Notes under the pieces: generated by a model | Seen by the model: only the letters and a program-made list of their open reading frames with translations | Database searches by the model: none | What the model was told of the DNA's origin: nothing | In this document: positions 50,080 through 59,044 of the stretch, piece after piece | Position numbering within the stretch: position 1 is the stretch's first letter | How the letters are laid out: the number at the start of each line of letters is the position of its first letter | Position numbers and translations under genes: made by a program | Assembly (NCBI GenBank): GCA_934373635.1 | Contig: CAKROZ010000009.1 | Coordinates: 1 to 64,000, forward strand | DNA from: an uncultured Eubacteriales bacterium | GTDB taxonomy: Bacteria; Bacillota; Clostridia; Oscillospirales; CAG-272 | Length of the DNA: 64,000 nucleotides | Direction of reading: 5' to 3'

Positions 50080-50947
50080 TCTGCTCTCCGCAATGGAACA
50101 TTCTCCCTCACTGACGCAGCGGGCACTGGCAAAGAAAGCGGATATGTCACTCGGAACGGTGAATAAAATTTCCAACGAGCTTGCCTCTCTCGGCTATTGT
50201 GAAAACGGAAACGTTACAAAAGCGGGGCTCGACGCGCTCGAACCCTACCGCGTACAGCGTGCCGTGATTATCGCGGCGGGCTTCGGGTCGCGGCTGATCC
50301 CCATCACGCTGAATACGCCGAAGCCCCTCGTCCGCGTCAACGGAAAGCGCATCATCGACAGTCTTCTCGATGCCATCGTCGGCGTCGGGATCACGGAGAT
50401 CTACCTTGTCCGCGGGTATCTTGCGGAGCAATTCGATCAGCTTTTGCTCAAATACCCGACCATCAGATTCGTGGAGAATCCTTATTACAACGAAGCCAAT
50501 AACATCTCGTCGATCATGTGTGTCAGAGAGCATCTGCAAAACGCATATATCTGCGAAGCCGATCTGCTCCTCTCCAATCCCGAGCTGATTACCAAATACC
50601 GCTACTCGACGAATTATCTCGGCGTCCCCGTCGAGAAGACCGACGACTGGTGCCTCACTTGCAAAAACGGATATATCTCCAAGATGTCCGTCGGCGGCGT
50701 CAACTGCTTCCATATGTACGGCATATCCTATTGGAACGCGGAGGACGGCGCGCGCCTTGCGCACCACGTCGAGGAGGTCTATCGCCTTCCCGGAGGCAAG
50801 GAGCGCTATTGGGATCAGGTCGCCCTCGATTATTTCCCCGACCAATACAAGATCACCGTGCGTGAATGTACCTTCGACGACATCACCGAGATCGATACTT
50901 ACAAAGAGCTTTGCAAGATTGATCCCGCGTATTGCGTGAAGGGTTGA
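50057..50947 (+). CDS. Winged-helix domain fused to NTP transferase (LicC/PntC-like cytidylyltransferase)
   Basis: Residues 1-65 form a winged helix-turn-helix (SLTQRALAKKADMSLGTVNK). Residues 70-296 form a nucleotidyltransferase with the signature AAGFGSRLIPITLNTPKPLV and later ENPYYNEANNISSI, typical of LicC-type CTP:phosphocholine cytidylyltransferases and related CTP:2-aminoethylphosphonate enzymes. Such fusions occur in clostridia that decorate surface polymers with phosphocholine or aminoethylphosphonate. Its start overlaps the end of the collapsed transporter operon, which supports a shared substrate. It activates the headgroup as a CDP derivative. Confidence 0.82.
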   Translation: MLTKKQFDLLSAMEHSPSLTQRALAKKADMSLGTVNKISNELASLGYCENGNVTKAGLDALEPYRVQRAVIIAAGFGSRLIPITLNTPKPLVRVNGKRIIDSLLDAIVGVGITEIYLVRGYLAEQFDQLLLKYPTIRFVENPYYNEANNISSIMCVREHLQNAYICEADLLLSNPELITKYRYSTNYLGVPVEKTDDWCLTCKNGYISKMSVGGVNCFHMYGISYWNAEDGARLAHHVEEVYRLPGGKERYWDQVALDYFPDQYKITVRECTFDDITEIDTYKELCKIDPAYCVKG

Positions 50948-50961
50948 CGCAAGGCAAAATA

Positions 50962-51008
50962 CGGTGCCCTCCCGAACAGGAAACGGTTCGGGAGGGCACC
51001 GCATTTTT
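50962..51008 (+). terminator. Rho-independent terminator
   Basis: Arms CGGTGCCCTCCCGAAC and GTTCGGGAGGGCACCG (16 bp perfect) followed by CATTTTTTA, directly after the cytidylyltransferase gene. Confidence 0.92.
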
Positions 51009-51096
51009 TAATCGGGACGGAAGAGATGTCGGCGCCCCGAAGGCATTCGGCATGCCGTCCGAAAAAGCCGCATGTGACGTGCGGGCGGAGGGGCAT

Positions 51097-52476
51097 TCAG
51101 CCCGGTTTTGCCGCGAGTTTTTTATAATTGACGGTAAAACAGATGATCTCCGCGACCGCCGTGATCGTCCATGAGAAAATGTAGAGAAGGTAGAGAGAGG
51201 GAATGGTGTGAAAATAGGCGAATACGGTATAGATCCACGCCACGCGGAAGACGCAGGACCCCATAATTACAATGACGGTGGGGGTAAAGCTCTTGCCGAT
51301 GCCGCGACACGCCGCGATGGTGCAGTCCATGAAGGCGCTGACGGCGTAGGAAAAACTCATGATCCGCGTGCGCTGAAGCCCCGCTTCGATGACTGCCTCC
51401 TCGTTGGCGAACAGAGAGAGGAACTCTCTGCCGAAGAGGAAAAGGGCACCGCCGAGCAACGCGCCCGCCACAAAGGAATACGTGATGCCGATGAAGTAGC
51501 TTTTCAGCACACGGTCCCGCTTGCCGGCGCCGATGTTCTGCCCCATGAAGGTGGAGCAGGCGGTGTAGAACGCCGCCATGACGTTATAGATCACGGCGTC
51601 GGCGTTGGCGGCGGCGGAATTGCCCTCGACCATGACGGAATCGAAGGAGTTGACGGCGCTCTGAATGAAGAGGTTCGCAACGGCGAAGATGGCATTCTGG
51701 AGTCCCGCGGGAATTCCGAGCCCGAGAACACGGCCGCCCTCGGTCGTGTCGAGCCCTTTTTTCAGGTCGCGAAAGCGGAAGGCGCAGTCGTCCGTCTGCC
51801 GTCCCATATGGAGGAGAATGAGCACCGCGGACACATATTGCGTGATGATACTCGCAAGTGCCACGCCGTCCTCCGCCATGCCGCAGACGATGACGAAGAA
51901 CAGATTGAAGACCACGTTCAGGATCCCGGCGATCATCAGATATACGAGCGGGCGCTTCGTATCGCCGTTCGCACTGAGCACGCCGTTGCCGAAGTTGAAG
52001 ATTCCGAGCGCCGGCATTCCGAGCGCGTAGATGCGGAAGTAGAGCACGGCGCCCTCGATGAGGTCGTCCTTCGTGCCGAGAAGCTCCAGCATGAACCGTG
52101 CGGACACTAGGCAGAGCACCGTGATGATACAGCCCGTCACAAGGCAGATCACAAAGGAGGTGCGCACGGACGCGGACGCGCGCTCCTTGTCACGGGCGCC
52201 GAGATGTTGCGCGACCCGAACGTTGACGGCGCTTCCCATTCCGATGAGAAAGCCCGTGAACAGGGACACGAGGATCGTGGTGGAGCCGACCGCCCCCAGC
52301 GCCTCCGCGCTCGAGAACTTGCCGACGACCGCGACGTCCGCCATATTGAACAACACCTGCAGTAGCTGTGACAGCATCAGCGGAACGCTGAAAAGAAACA
52401 TATTCTTCCAAAGAGAACCGCTCGTGATCTGAATTTCGCTTTGCGTCCCTTTGATACGGGAAGTCCGTTCGGACAT
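51097..52476 (-). CDS. MATE family efflux transporter
   Basis: The start ATG 52476 with GGAGGG gives 459 residues and twelve membrane helices. MATE landmarks include LMLSQLLQVLFNMADVAVVGKF near residue 31-52 and LIYVSAVL-type repeats; GLGIPAGLQNAIFAVANLFIQ starts the second half. These exporters use Na+ or H+ gradients to expel drugs or metabolites. No regulator is adjacent. Confidence 0.92.
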   Translation of the reverse strand: MSERTSRIKGTQSEIQITSGSLWKNMFLFSVPLMLSQLLQVLFNMADVAVVGKFSSAEALGAVGSTTILVSLFTGFLIGMGSAVNVRVAQHLGARDKERASASVRTSFVICLVTGCIITVLCLVSARFMLELLGTKDDLIEGAVLYFRIYALGMPALGIFNFGNGVLSANGDTKRPLVYLMIAGILNVVFNLFFVIVCGMAEDGVALASIITQYVSAVLILLHMGRQTDDCAFRFRDLKKGLDTTEGGRVLGLGIPAGLQNAIFAVANLFIQSAVNSFDSVMVEGNSAAANADAVIYNVMAAFYTACSTFMGQNIGAGKRDRVLKSYFIGITYSFVAGALLGGALFLFGREFLSLFANEEAVIEAGLQRTRIMSFSYAVSAFMDCTIAACRGIGKSFTPTVIVIMGSCVFRVAWIYTVFAYFHTIPSLYLLYIFSWTITAVAEIICFTVNYKKLAAKPG

Positions 52477-52540
52477 GTGAAATCCCTCCGAGAGATCGAA
52501 TCCCGCGGTCTTGCAAAATCTCCCGCCGCGGGCAAGCGGT

Positions 52541-52569
52541 ATTATAACACAAAGAAGACGGATTTTCAA
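52541..52569 (-). promoter_or_regulatory. Promoter for the MATE gene
   Basis: Reverse strand TTGAAA (52569-52564), 17-bp spacer, TATAAT (52546-52541). Confidence 0.78.
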
Positions 52570-52867
52570 TAGGGAAACACGAAAATTTTGTCGAAGGGAG
52601 CTCGCCCTCCGGGAACTCCTTTCGCGTCCGCAACAGCTCGCGCGCGGAGGGAGAGGGGCGGACACGGAAAAAGTATTTTTGAGCAAAAGACGACACGAGA
52701 AAAAGCGCACACACGCGCACGCGCGCAAAATATGCGCTTGTTTGAAATAGTGGCAAACGCTTGCATTTCTTCTTGCGGGCGGCAAGTGAGAGTTTTCGGC
52801 GGTTTTGAAATGAGTAAACACCAAATAAACACCAAACGCCTATTTTTTACCCGTTCGGAAGAAAAAT

Positions 52868-52905
52868 AAAAAACCCTCAAAAACTCAATGTTTTCAAGGG
52901 TTTTT
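52868..52905. terminator. Terminator-like hairpin
   Basis: AAAACCCT...AAGGGTTTT stem with a T5 tail, immediately left of the 236-bp tandem duplication. The 52570-52867 region contains no supportable gene. Confidence 0.65.
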
Positions 52906-52909
52906 CACC

Positions 52910-53380
52910 GGTTGCGGAGGTGGGATTTTTCATTGCCCGTCCCGGTCGCATAGTCGTTTTCTTTCGTCGCGGCAGGCGCGGCTCGGAAAACTCCTTGCTT
53001 TGCGGGACTTCGCGGCGTCCAAACGACCCACCGGGGCGTTTGGACTTGCTCACCCACGACCTTCGTCGAAGGTCGTGGGGCGATTCAAAATCTGCGCTTC
53101 GAAATAAAAGAAGAACGACACCCGAAAAGGGTGTCGTTCTTCTTTGGTTGCGGAGGTGGGATTTTTCATTGCCCGTCCCGGTCGCATAGTCGTTTTCTTT
53201 CGTCGCGGCAGGCGCGGCTCGGAAAACTCCTTGCTTTGCGGGACTTCGCGGCGTCCAAACGACCCACCGGGGCGTTTGGACTTGCTCACCCACGACCTTC
53301 GTCGAAGGTCGTGGGGCGATTCAAAATCTGCGCTTCGAAATAAAAGAAGAACGACACCCGAAAAGGGTGTCGTTCTTCTT

Positions 53381-53381
<1 letters not shown>
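52910..53381. repeat. Tandem 236-bp duplication seeded on the tRNA-fMet 3' end
   Basis: Two essentially identical 236-bp units start at 52910 and 53146. Each opens with GGTTGCGGAGGTGGGATTT, the last 19 bases of the adjacent tRNA-fMet gene (on the reverse strand), then diverges. It then carries a CCACGACCTTCGTCGAAGG-type palindrome whose CACGACCTTCG matches the tRNA variable/T-arm. Each unit ends with a terminator (AGAACGACACCC and GGGTGTCGTTCT). The intact tRNA gene begins exactly one period later, so the unit arose by duplication anchored on the tRNA. Confidence 0.92.
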
Positions 53382-53458
<77 letters not shown>

Positions 53459-53464
53459 ATGTGA

Positions 53465-53553
53465 TGGTGCCGGAAGCCGGGGTCGAACCGGTACGAGAAA
53501 TAAATCTCACGGGATTTTAAGTCCCGGGCGTCTGCCAATTCCGCCATTCCGGC
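53465..53553 (-). tRNA. tRNA-Leu (TAA)
   Basis: An 89-nt class II tRNA beginning GCCGGAATGGCGGAATTGGC. Its anticodon loop holds TAA (GGGACTTAAAATCCC), with a long variable arm (TGAGATTTATTTCTC), T loop TTCGACC and an encoded CCA. Its acceptor stem GCCGGAA/TTCCGGC is perfect. Six bases separate it from tRNA-fMet, so both are in one transcript. Confidence 0.95.
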
Positions 53554-53577
53554 ATAGCGCTTCCGTCATGCTCATCT

Positions 53578-53606
53578 ATTATAGCATGTGTTTTTCGATT
53601 TGTCAA
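53578..53606 (-). promoter_or_regulatory. Promoter for the tRNA operon
   Basis: Reverse strand TTGACA (53606-53601), 17-bp spacer, TATAAT (53583-53578), 25 bases before tRNA-Leu. Confidence 0.9.
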
Positions 53607-53681
53607 GAGGTTTTTCAGAATTCTTGTTAATTTCTGAAAAAAATGAGACGGCGCGGATTCGAACCCGATCTCCCCCGACGC

Positions 53682-53840
53682 GGGGGGGGCGTCGAGACGG
53701 CGGACGATCTTCGCCGCATGGAGGCGCTCGGATGCGACGTCATTCAGGGCTACTGCTTTGCGAAGCCGATGAAGTACGTGGACTACTTCGAATTCGTCGA
53801 AAAGAATTTTGAAAGCGCGGAACACGCAAACACTTTATAA
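53682..53840 (+). pseudogene. C-terminal remnant of an EAL-domain phosphodiesterase
   Basis: The frame reads GVETADDLRRMEALGCDVIQ followed by GYCFAKPMKYVDYFEFVEKN, the final ~50 residues of an EAL cyclic-di-GMP phosphodiesterase. Everything upstream is missing; instead the sequence breaks at a G8 run (53683-53690) into a stretch at 53645-53675 that resembles the 3' half of a tRNA-like gene on the reverse strand (GGATTCGAACCC). The junction looks like a deletion endpoint or an assembly join. Confidence 0.75.
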
Positions 53841-53845
53841 AATGT

Positions 53846-53889
53846 ATCGCCCGTTTTCTTTCTCGTTTTGAGAAGAAAAACGGGCGATT
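53846..53889. terminator. Bidirectional terminator
   Basis: ATCGCCCGTTTTCTTTCTC pairs with GAGAAGAAAAACGGGCGAT around a short loop, between the EAL remnant and the convergent hypothetical gene. Confidence 0.85.
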
Positions 53890-53910
53890 TGTTATTCTTT
53901 ATTTACAAAA

Positions 53911-54249
53911 TTATCTTTTCTTATAATAAAGAAGTTCGGGAGAGGTTCCGTCCACGCTGTATTCGGCGATCAGGAGAAAGGACGCGTTGCAGACGACGCC
54001 GACGGAGACTCCCGCCTCGGGGAGAGCGACCTGCGTGCCGAGGTATACCGCGTTGTCCGAGAGGAAGGTCGCGACCCTGCCGCCCGGGAGCGGGTAGGGG
54101 AGGTTCACGTACTTCCCGCGCAGCTCGACGAGTCCCTCCGCGGGCGGGAGTCCGAGGGAGGCGAGCGCTTCGTTCACCTCATCTAACAGCGTCTTCCGAA
54201 ACGCGCGGTATGCCGCCTCACCCCCGACGCGGAGATAGGAGCTCCTCAC
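53911..54249 (-). CDS. Hypothetical protein (112 aa)
   Basis: Soluble protein of unknown family: helical N-terminal part (AAYRAFRKTLLDEVNEAL), then beta-rich segments (YVNLPYPLPGGRVATFLSD, GVSVGVVCNASFLLIAEYSV). Codon use is like that of the surrounding genes. No good ribosome binding site is seen before the start at 54249, so it may be the tail of a longer lost gene. It ends at the bidirectional terminator. Confidence 0.55.
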   Translation of the reverse strand: MRSSYLRVGGEAAYRAFRKTLLDEVNEALASLGLPPAEGLVELRGKYVNLPYPLPGGRVATFLSDNAVYLGTQVALPEAGVSVGVVCNASFLLIAEYSVDGTSPELLYYKKR

Positions 54250-54401
54250 AGTCTTTTTTGATGATTCGCGGGCGTCCGTTTTCCGCGCGGAATTTCCGCC
54301 GCCCCGATAAAAGCCGTCCCGACAAAATCGGGAAAAGCCGACGATTTTCTCTCATTATAGCACGGAGAGGGTCGGGATGCAAGCGGGGAAGGAGAATTTC
54401 C

Positions 54402-54430
54402 TTGCATTTTGCGGGCGGATGTGGTATACT
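54402..54430 (+). promoter_or_regulatory. Promoter for the TetR regulator
   Basis: TTGCAT at 54402-54407, 17-bp spacer, TATACT at 54425-54430; AGGAG follows before the ATG at 54463. Confidence 0.75.
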
Positions 54431-54462
54431 GATAAGGAAGAGAACGAAAAAGGAGAAGCCGC

Positions 54463-55017
54463 ATGTCGGAAATTACCAAGCGGGCGCTCGAGCAGTCCCT
54501 AAAAAATCTTCTGCTGAAAAAGCCCTTGACGAAGATCACCATCAACGACATCGCCGCGGATTGCGGGATCAACCGCATGACCTTCTACTATCATTTCAAG
54601 GACATTTACGACCTCGTTGAATGGTCGTGCCTTGAGGATGCGCGCCGCGCGCTTGAGGAGAAAAAGACGCACGACACGTGGCAGCAGGGCTTTTTGCAGA
54701 TCTTCGAGGCGGTGCGGGAGAACAAGCCCTTTGTTATGAACGTCTACCGCTGTGTCCCCCGCGAGCAGGTGGAAAAGTACCTGAAGCCCCTTGTCGACAG
54801 TCTCCTGCTCGAGGTCATCGGGGAGGAGTCCGGGAAATTGCGCGTGCGCGACGAGGACAAGAAATTCATTGCCGATGTCTACGTGTATATCTTTATCGGC
54901 TTGATGCTCGACTGGATCAAGGACGATATGAAGGAGAATCCGAAGAAGATCGTCGACCGTCTCGCGACCCTGATCTCGGGCTCGGTGTCCGTCGCGCTCT
55001 CGCGCTTTTCCTATTGA
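54463..55017 (+). CDS. TetR/AcrR-family regulator (DhaS-like)
   Basis: The 184-residue protein has an N-terminal TetR helix-turn-helix (KPLTKITINDIAADCGINRM then TFYYHFKDIYDLVEW) and an all-helical ligand domain (about 60-184) of the TetR_C_8 type. It lies directly upstream of the oleate hydratase gene in the same direction, so it probably senses fatty acids and controls that enzyme. Confidence 0.88.
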   Translation: MSEITKRALEQSLKNLLLKKPLTKITINDIAADCGINRMTFYYHFKDIYDLVEWSCLEDARRALEEKKTHDTWQQGFLQIFEAVRENKPFVMNVYRCVPREQVEKYLKPLVDSLLLEVIGEESGKLRVRDEDKKFIADVYVYIFIGLMLDWIKDDMKENPKKIVDRLATLISGSVSVALSRFSY

Positions 55018-55060
55018 TTTTTATCAAAACCGCGAAAACGATAAAATTTTTTACACCTTT

Positions 55061-55097
55061 GCGCCCGTGATGAAGTTTTTATCACGGGGCGTTTTTT
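55061..55097 (+). terminator. Terminator after the TetR gene
   Basis: CGCCCGTGAT and ATCACGGGGCG arms with a T6 tail. It separates the regulator from the oleate hydratase promoter. Confidence 0.82.
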
Positions 55098-55102
55098 GTC
55101 TG

Positions 55103-55130
55103 TTGAAAGCGTTACGGAATTTGCTATAAT
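55103..55130 (+). promoter_or_regulatory. Promoter for the oleate hydratase gene
   Basis: TTGAAA at 55103-55108, 16-bp spacer, TATAAT at 55125-55130. The spacer AGCGTTACGGAATTTGC could contain the TetR operator, but no clear palindrome was seen. Confidence 0.75.
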
Positions 55131-55165
55131 GGATTCAGAAAATCAAATTTGGAGGTTTTGAAACC

Positions 55166-56959
55166 ATGTATTATTCTTCCGGAACCTATGAATCGTTTGC
55201 CCGTCCCGAAAAGCCGAAGGACGCGGAAAAGAAGTCCGCCTATATCATCGGCACGGGGCTCGCGGGGCTGACCGCGGCATTCTACCTTGTCCGTGACGGA
55301 CAGGTGAAGGGGGAGCACATCCACCTGCTCGAAAAGCTCGAGCTCGCGGGCGGCAGCTGCGACGGCAGGCGGGACGTGACCAAGGGCTTCTTCATGCGCG
55401 GCGGCCGTGAAATGGACAATCACTTCGAGGTCATGTGGGATATGTTCCGCGACGTTCCCTCGCTCGAGAACCCGGGACTCTCGGTGCTTGACGAATACTA
55501 TCGCCTGAACAAGCACGATCCTAACTATTCGCTCTGCCGTGCGACGCTGCACTGCGGTGAGGATGCCCACACCGACAAACAGTTCGGACTGGATAAGGAG
55601 TCGGCGCTCGCCCTGTCGAAGCTCTTCATCACCCCCGAAAAGGCGCTCGAGGGCAAGAAGATCTCGGACGTTTTGCCCGACAGCTTCTGGAGCACGAATT
55701 TCTGGCTCTACTGGCAGACGATGTTCGCCTTCCAAACGTGGTCGAGCGCGCTTGAGATGAAGCGATATCTTTGCCGCTATGTCCATCATATCGACGGACT
55801 TCCCGATTTCAGCGCGCTTCGCTTCACCAAATACAACCAGTACGAGAGCCTGATCCTGCCCCTCGTGAAATACCTCGAGTCGCACGGCGTCACGATCGAG
55901 TACGGCATGGACGTCAAAAATGTCATCATCGAGACGGTCGGCGACAAGAAGATCGCGCGGCAGATCGTGTATCAAAAGGGCGGGGAGACGAAGACCATCG
56001 ATCTCGTCGAGGACGATCTCGTCTTCATCACGAACGGTTGCTGCACCGACTCGACCTGCTACGGCGATCAGACGCACGCCCCCGACCTTTCGGGTCTGAA
56101 GGACGGCCGCGGAGAATCGTGGGATATGTGGAAGGCGATCGCCGCACAGGCAAAGCATGGCGAGTTTGGCAATCCCGACGCCTTCTGCAACAACATCGAG
56201 GCGACAAACTGGATGAGCGCCACCGTCGCCACCGCAAACGAGGAGGTCATCCGTCACATCATCGATGTCTGCAAGCGCGACCCGAGAGAGGGAAAAGTGA
56301 CCACGGGCGGCATCGTCACGGTTAAGGACAGCGCCGACAACTGGTATCTCTCTTGGACCATCAACCGTCAGCCGCAGTTCAAGTCGCAGGACAAGAATAC
56401 CGTGCTCGTCTGGCTCTATGCGCTTCACACCGACCGCGAGGGCAACTACGTGAAGAAGGCAATGCGCGACTGCACGGGCGAGGAGGTCTGCCGCGAGTGG
56501 CTCTATCACATCGGCGTCCCGACCGAGCGCATCGACGCACTCGCGAAGGAGGCGTGCAACACGACCACCTGCTTCATGCCCTATATCAACGCGTTCTTCC
56601 AGCCGAGAAAGAACGAGGACCGTCCCCGCGTCGTTCCAGAGGGCGCCGTCAACTTCGCCTTCCTCGGTCAGTTCACCGAGACGCCCCGCGACACCATCTT
56701 CACGATCGAGTATTCGATGCGCACGGGCATGGAGTCGGTGTATACGCTTCTCGACATCGACCGCGGCGTGCCCGAGGTCTTCGGGAGCAAGTACGACGTG
56801 CGTGAGCTCGTGCGTGCCTGCTACTACGCGATCGATAAGAAGAAGGTCACCGACCTGAAGCTCTCGTGGAAGGAAAAATTCCTCCTGAAATTCGCCCTCA
56901 AGGCGGCGGAAGGCACCGACATCGAGATCTTATTGCGTGAGAACGGATTGATTGACTGA
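55166..56959 (+). CDS. ohyA: Oleate hydratase (myosin-cross-reactive antigen family)
   Basis: The 597-residue FAD protein has the dinucleotide motif GTGLAGLTAAFYLVRDG from residue 29. The hallmark MCRA segments are GGSCDGRRDVTKGFFMRGGR, MDNHFEVMWDMFRDVPSLE, TNGCCTDSTCYGD and FAFLGQFTETPRDTIFTIEY. The enzyme adds water to the cis-9 double bond of oleate, giving 10-hydroxystearate, in detoxification of unsaturated fatty acids. Length and motifs are complete. Control by the adjacent TetR is likely. Confidence 0.95.
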   Translation: MYYSSGTYESFARPEKPKDAEKKSAYIIGTGLAGLTAAFYLVRDGQVKGEHIHLLEKLELAGGSCDGRRDVTKGFFMRGGREMDNHFEVMWDMFRDVPSLENPGLSVLDEYYRLNKHDPNYSLCRATLHCGEDAHTDKQFGLDKESALALSKLFITPEKALEGKKISDVLPDSFWSTNFWLYWQTMFAFQTWSSALEMKRYLCRYVHHIDGLPDFSALRFTKYNQYESLILPLVKYLESHGVTIEYGMDVKNVIIETVGDKKIARQIVYQKGGETKTIDLVEDDLVFITNGCCTDSTCYGDQTHAPDLSGLKDGRGESWDMWKAIAAQAKHGEFGNPDAFCNNIEATNWMSATVATANEEVIRHIIDVCKRDPREGKVTTGGIVTVKDSADNWYLSWTINRQPQFKSQDKNTVLVWLYALHTDREGNYVKKAMRDCTGEEVCREWLYHIGVPTERIDALAKEACNTTTCFMPYINAFFQPRKNEDRPRVVPEGAVNFAFLGQFTETPRDTIFTIEYSMRTGMESVYTLLDIDRGVPEVFGSKYDVRELVRACYYAIDKKKVTDLKLSWKEKFLLKFALKAAEGTDIEILLRENGLID

Positions 56960-56984
56960 ATGAGCCGCACTCTCACAAGATGAC

Positions 56985-57030
56985 AAAGCCCGCATATATG
57001 CAAAGAATTCTTTGCATATATGCGGGCTTT
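56985..57030. terminator. Strong bidirectional terminator
   Basis: A 21-bp perfect stem (AAAGCCCGCATATATGCAAAG and its complement) with an AATT loop, followed by CTTTT, after the oleate hydratase gene. Confidence 0.92.
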
Positions 57031-57109
57031 CTTTTGAAATACAAGGGATAAGCGGCTCGCCGAGGATCGGCAATGCTACCGGCGCCGAATGTCGGGATGC
57101 CGCTTTCAA

Positions 57110-57442
57110 TTACAAAATTAAAAGCGGACAAATCCAAATCAGACAAATCACGATTAGACAAATCGTGATTTGACGACATTGTTTCGGTTTACCCTTATCG
57201 AAAGGATCTCGAAAAAGACATCCGTTTTCGCGCGCGTATTCAATGGCGGCGCCCGTCGGGTCACGGTTCGCCTGCGCTTCCTTCGGCGCGTTTTTCCGTC
57301 CGTTATGCGAGATAAGAAGCAGTGCCGCGAAGGACAGCCCCGCCGCGAGCAGTGCGATGAGCGCCGTCGGCGGGCTGAAAACGAGAAGCGCGAGGAAAAT
57401 GACAAAGAAGTTTAAGTACCCGCCGACAAAGTTGTCGATCAT
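57110..57442 (-). CDS. Small hypothetical membrane protein, possibly truncated
   Basis: The 110-residue frame begins with two hydrophobic helices (YLNFFVIFLALLVFSPPTAL, AALLLIS) and a basic loop. The last ~20 residues (CRQITICLIVICLIWICP) are encoded by short CAAATC-type repeats and an inverted repeat, and look like read-through. No family is recognised and no strong ribosome binding site is visible. Confidence 0.4.
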   Translation of the reverse strand: MIDNFVGGYLNFFVIFLALLVFSPPTALIALLAAGLSFAALLLISHNGRKNAPKEAQANRDPTGAAIEYARENGCLFRDPFDKGKPKQCRQITICLIVICLIWICPLLIL

Positions 57443-58024
57443 GCGGATGCCTTCGCAGAAATCGTCTCACCTCGGACTGGCGTCCTTTGCGGTGATGAAT
57501 GTTAGCGGTCGCTAACCGACAGCCTTTGAAAAAGCCGCAGGGCGAAAAAAGGGCAGATGCGGTTCGCTCGGGCGGTTTCCGAGGGGTATTATAGCACGCT
57601 TTTTCGCATTTTTCAAGAAGGTTTCCGAATTTTCGGAAAGGTTTTTCAAATTTTGCGGAAGAGAAGGGGAGTTTCCGATTTTCCGTGCGGTGGATCTTTT
57701 GCGGGAGGTTACAGCTTTTCCGAAATTTTTCGGGAGCGCTTCTTTTTGCGGACTTGCGCTCTTTTTTGCGGTTCGGGCTTTTGCTCTGTCACTTCTCCTT
57801 TTTTGCAGGTTGAATTGCTTTTTGCGGCGGGACGGTCGTTTTTTCGGTGCTCGGATGAAAATTCCGAAGAAAGACAGAGAAAACCTTCGAAATGTTCATA
57901 ATTTATTTATATATATATGGTATAATACAAATTAACTCTCACGGGGACTCCGTGATAAAATTTCCGAAAGGACGAGCCGACGGGCGGGATCTTTGCGCCG
58001 CATCGCTTCGGCTCGGGAAGACAC
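57443..58024. other. Intergenic with GTTAGC palindrome and leader of the Gld-type operon
   Basis: GTTAGCGGTCGCTAAC lies at 57501-57516, akin to 47973-47988; both are followed by A-rich sequence and CCGC. The 57590-57900 stretch is T/G-rich with no supportable gene. An extended -10 (TGGTATAAT, 57918-57926) precedes the ABC operon, and a small TCACGG/CCGTGA hairpin lies in the ~95-nt leader. Confidence 0.5.
57918..57926 (+). promoter_or_regulatory. Extended -10 promoter for the Gld-type ABC operon
   Basis: TGGTATAAT in an A/T-rich stretch; no clear -35 at standard spacing. Confidence 0.5.
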
Positions 58025-58981
58025 ATGATACAGGCAGAACATTTGGTCAAACGCTACGGCTCGAACTATGCCCTGAACGACGTATCCTTCACCATCGGGG
58101 AGGGGGAGATCGTGGGGCTCCTCGGTCCGAACGGCGCGGGCAAAAGTACCGCGATGAACATTCTGACGGGATACCTCGCGCCCACCTCGGGACACGTGCT
58201 CGTCGACGGGCTCGACATCTCGGAGCACCCCGCCGAGGTCAAACGCAAGATCGGCTTCCTGCCCGAGCAGCCTCCCGTCTACCCCGACATGACGGTGCGG
58301 GAGTACCTCGATTTCGTCTATGATCTGAAAGGGTGCACCCTCCCGCGGGAGGCGCATCTTTCCGAGATCCTGTCGGTCACGCGCACGGCGGACGTCGAGG
58401 GACGCCTGATCGGCAATCTGTCGAAGGGCTACCGTCAACGCATCGGCATCGCCGAGGCACTCGTCGGCGACCCGAAGATCATCATCTTCGACGAGCCGAC
58501 GGTCGGTCTCGACCCGAAGCAGATTCTCGAGGTGAGAAATCTCATGCGCGCCCTCGCGAAAAAGCATACCGTCATCCTCTCGACGCACATCCTTGCCGAG
58601 GCGCAGGCGGTGTGCGAGAGAATGATCGTCATCAACCGCGGCAAGATCGTCGCGGACGCGAAGACGGACGAGATGGTCCGCACGATCGAGGGCGGCTACC
58701 GCCTCGAGGTCAAGATCTTGGGCCCCGAGAAGGAGGTCGCCGCCGCCCTCTCGAGAATTTCGGGCGTCGGCGGTGTGGAGTCGACGGGCGAGAGGGACGC
58801 GGGCGCGTACCGCTTCCTCATCGATACCCGCGCGGGTGCGGACGTGCGCCGTGAGATCTTCCGCCTCTGCTGTGAAAAGAACTACCCGATCTTCGGCATG
58901 AGCGCGTCGGGCACCGACCTTGAGAGCGTGTTTATCCGACTGGTCGACCGATCGGATGCCGACGCGAAGCGCGCGAAGTAA
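58025..58981 (+). CDS. ABC transporter ATPase, GldA-like
   Basis: The 318-residue ATPase has Walker A LGPNGAGKST at 33-42, signature LSKGYRQ at 132-138 and Walker B IIIFDEP at 152-158. A C-terminal ~90-residue extension is typical of GldA/NatA-type ATPases. It is the first gene of a five-gene cluster with an ABC-2 permease, two Gldg-family proteins and a DUF4340 protein. In Bacteroidetes the GldAFG set supports gliding; in Firmicutes the same cluster exists without gliding and its substrate is unknown. Confidence 0.92.
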   Translation: MIQAEHLVKRYGSNYALNDVSFTIGEGEIVGLLGPNGAGKSTAMNILTGYLAPTSGHVLVDGLDISEHPAEVKRKIGFLPEQPPVYPDMTVREYLDFVYDLKGCTLPREAHLSEILSVTRTADVEGRLIGNLSKGYRQRIGIAEALVGDPKIIIFDEPTVGLDPKQILEVRNLMRALAKKHTVILSTHILAEAQAVCERMIVINRGKIVADAKTDEMVRTIEGGYRLEVKILGPEKEVAAALSRISGVGGVESTGERDAGAYRFLIDTRAGADVRREIFRLCCEKNYPIFGMSASGTDLESVFIRLVDRSDADAKRAK

Positions 58982-59044
58982 ACGGACGAGCCGTCCGCAC
59001 CGACAATTTACGCGTCGCCCGAAGGCGACAGAACGGAGATTTCC

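Noticed and set aside
53643..53675. 3' end of a tmRNA or tRNA-Ser gene
   Set aside because: The T-arm-like GGATTCGAACCC is present, but the stem does not pair properly and the remainder is missing.
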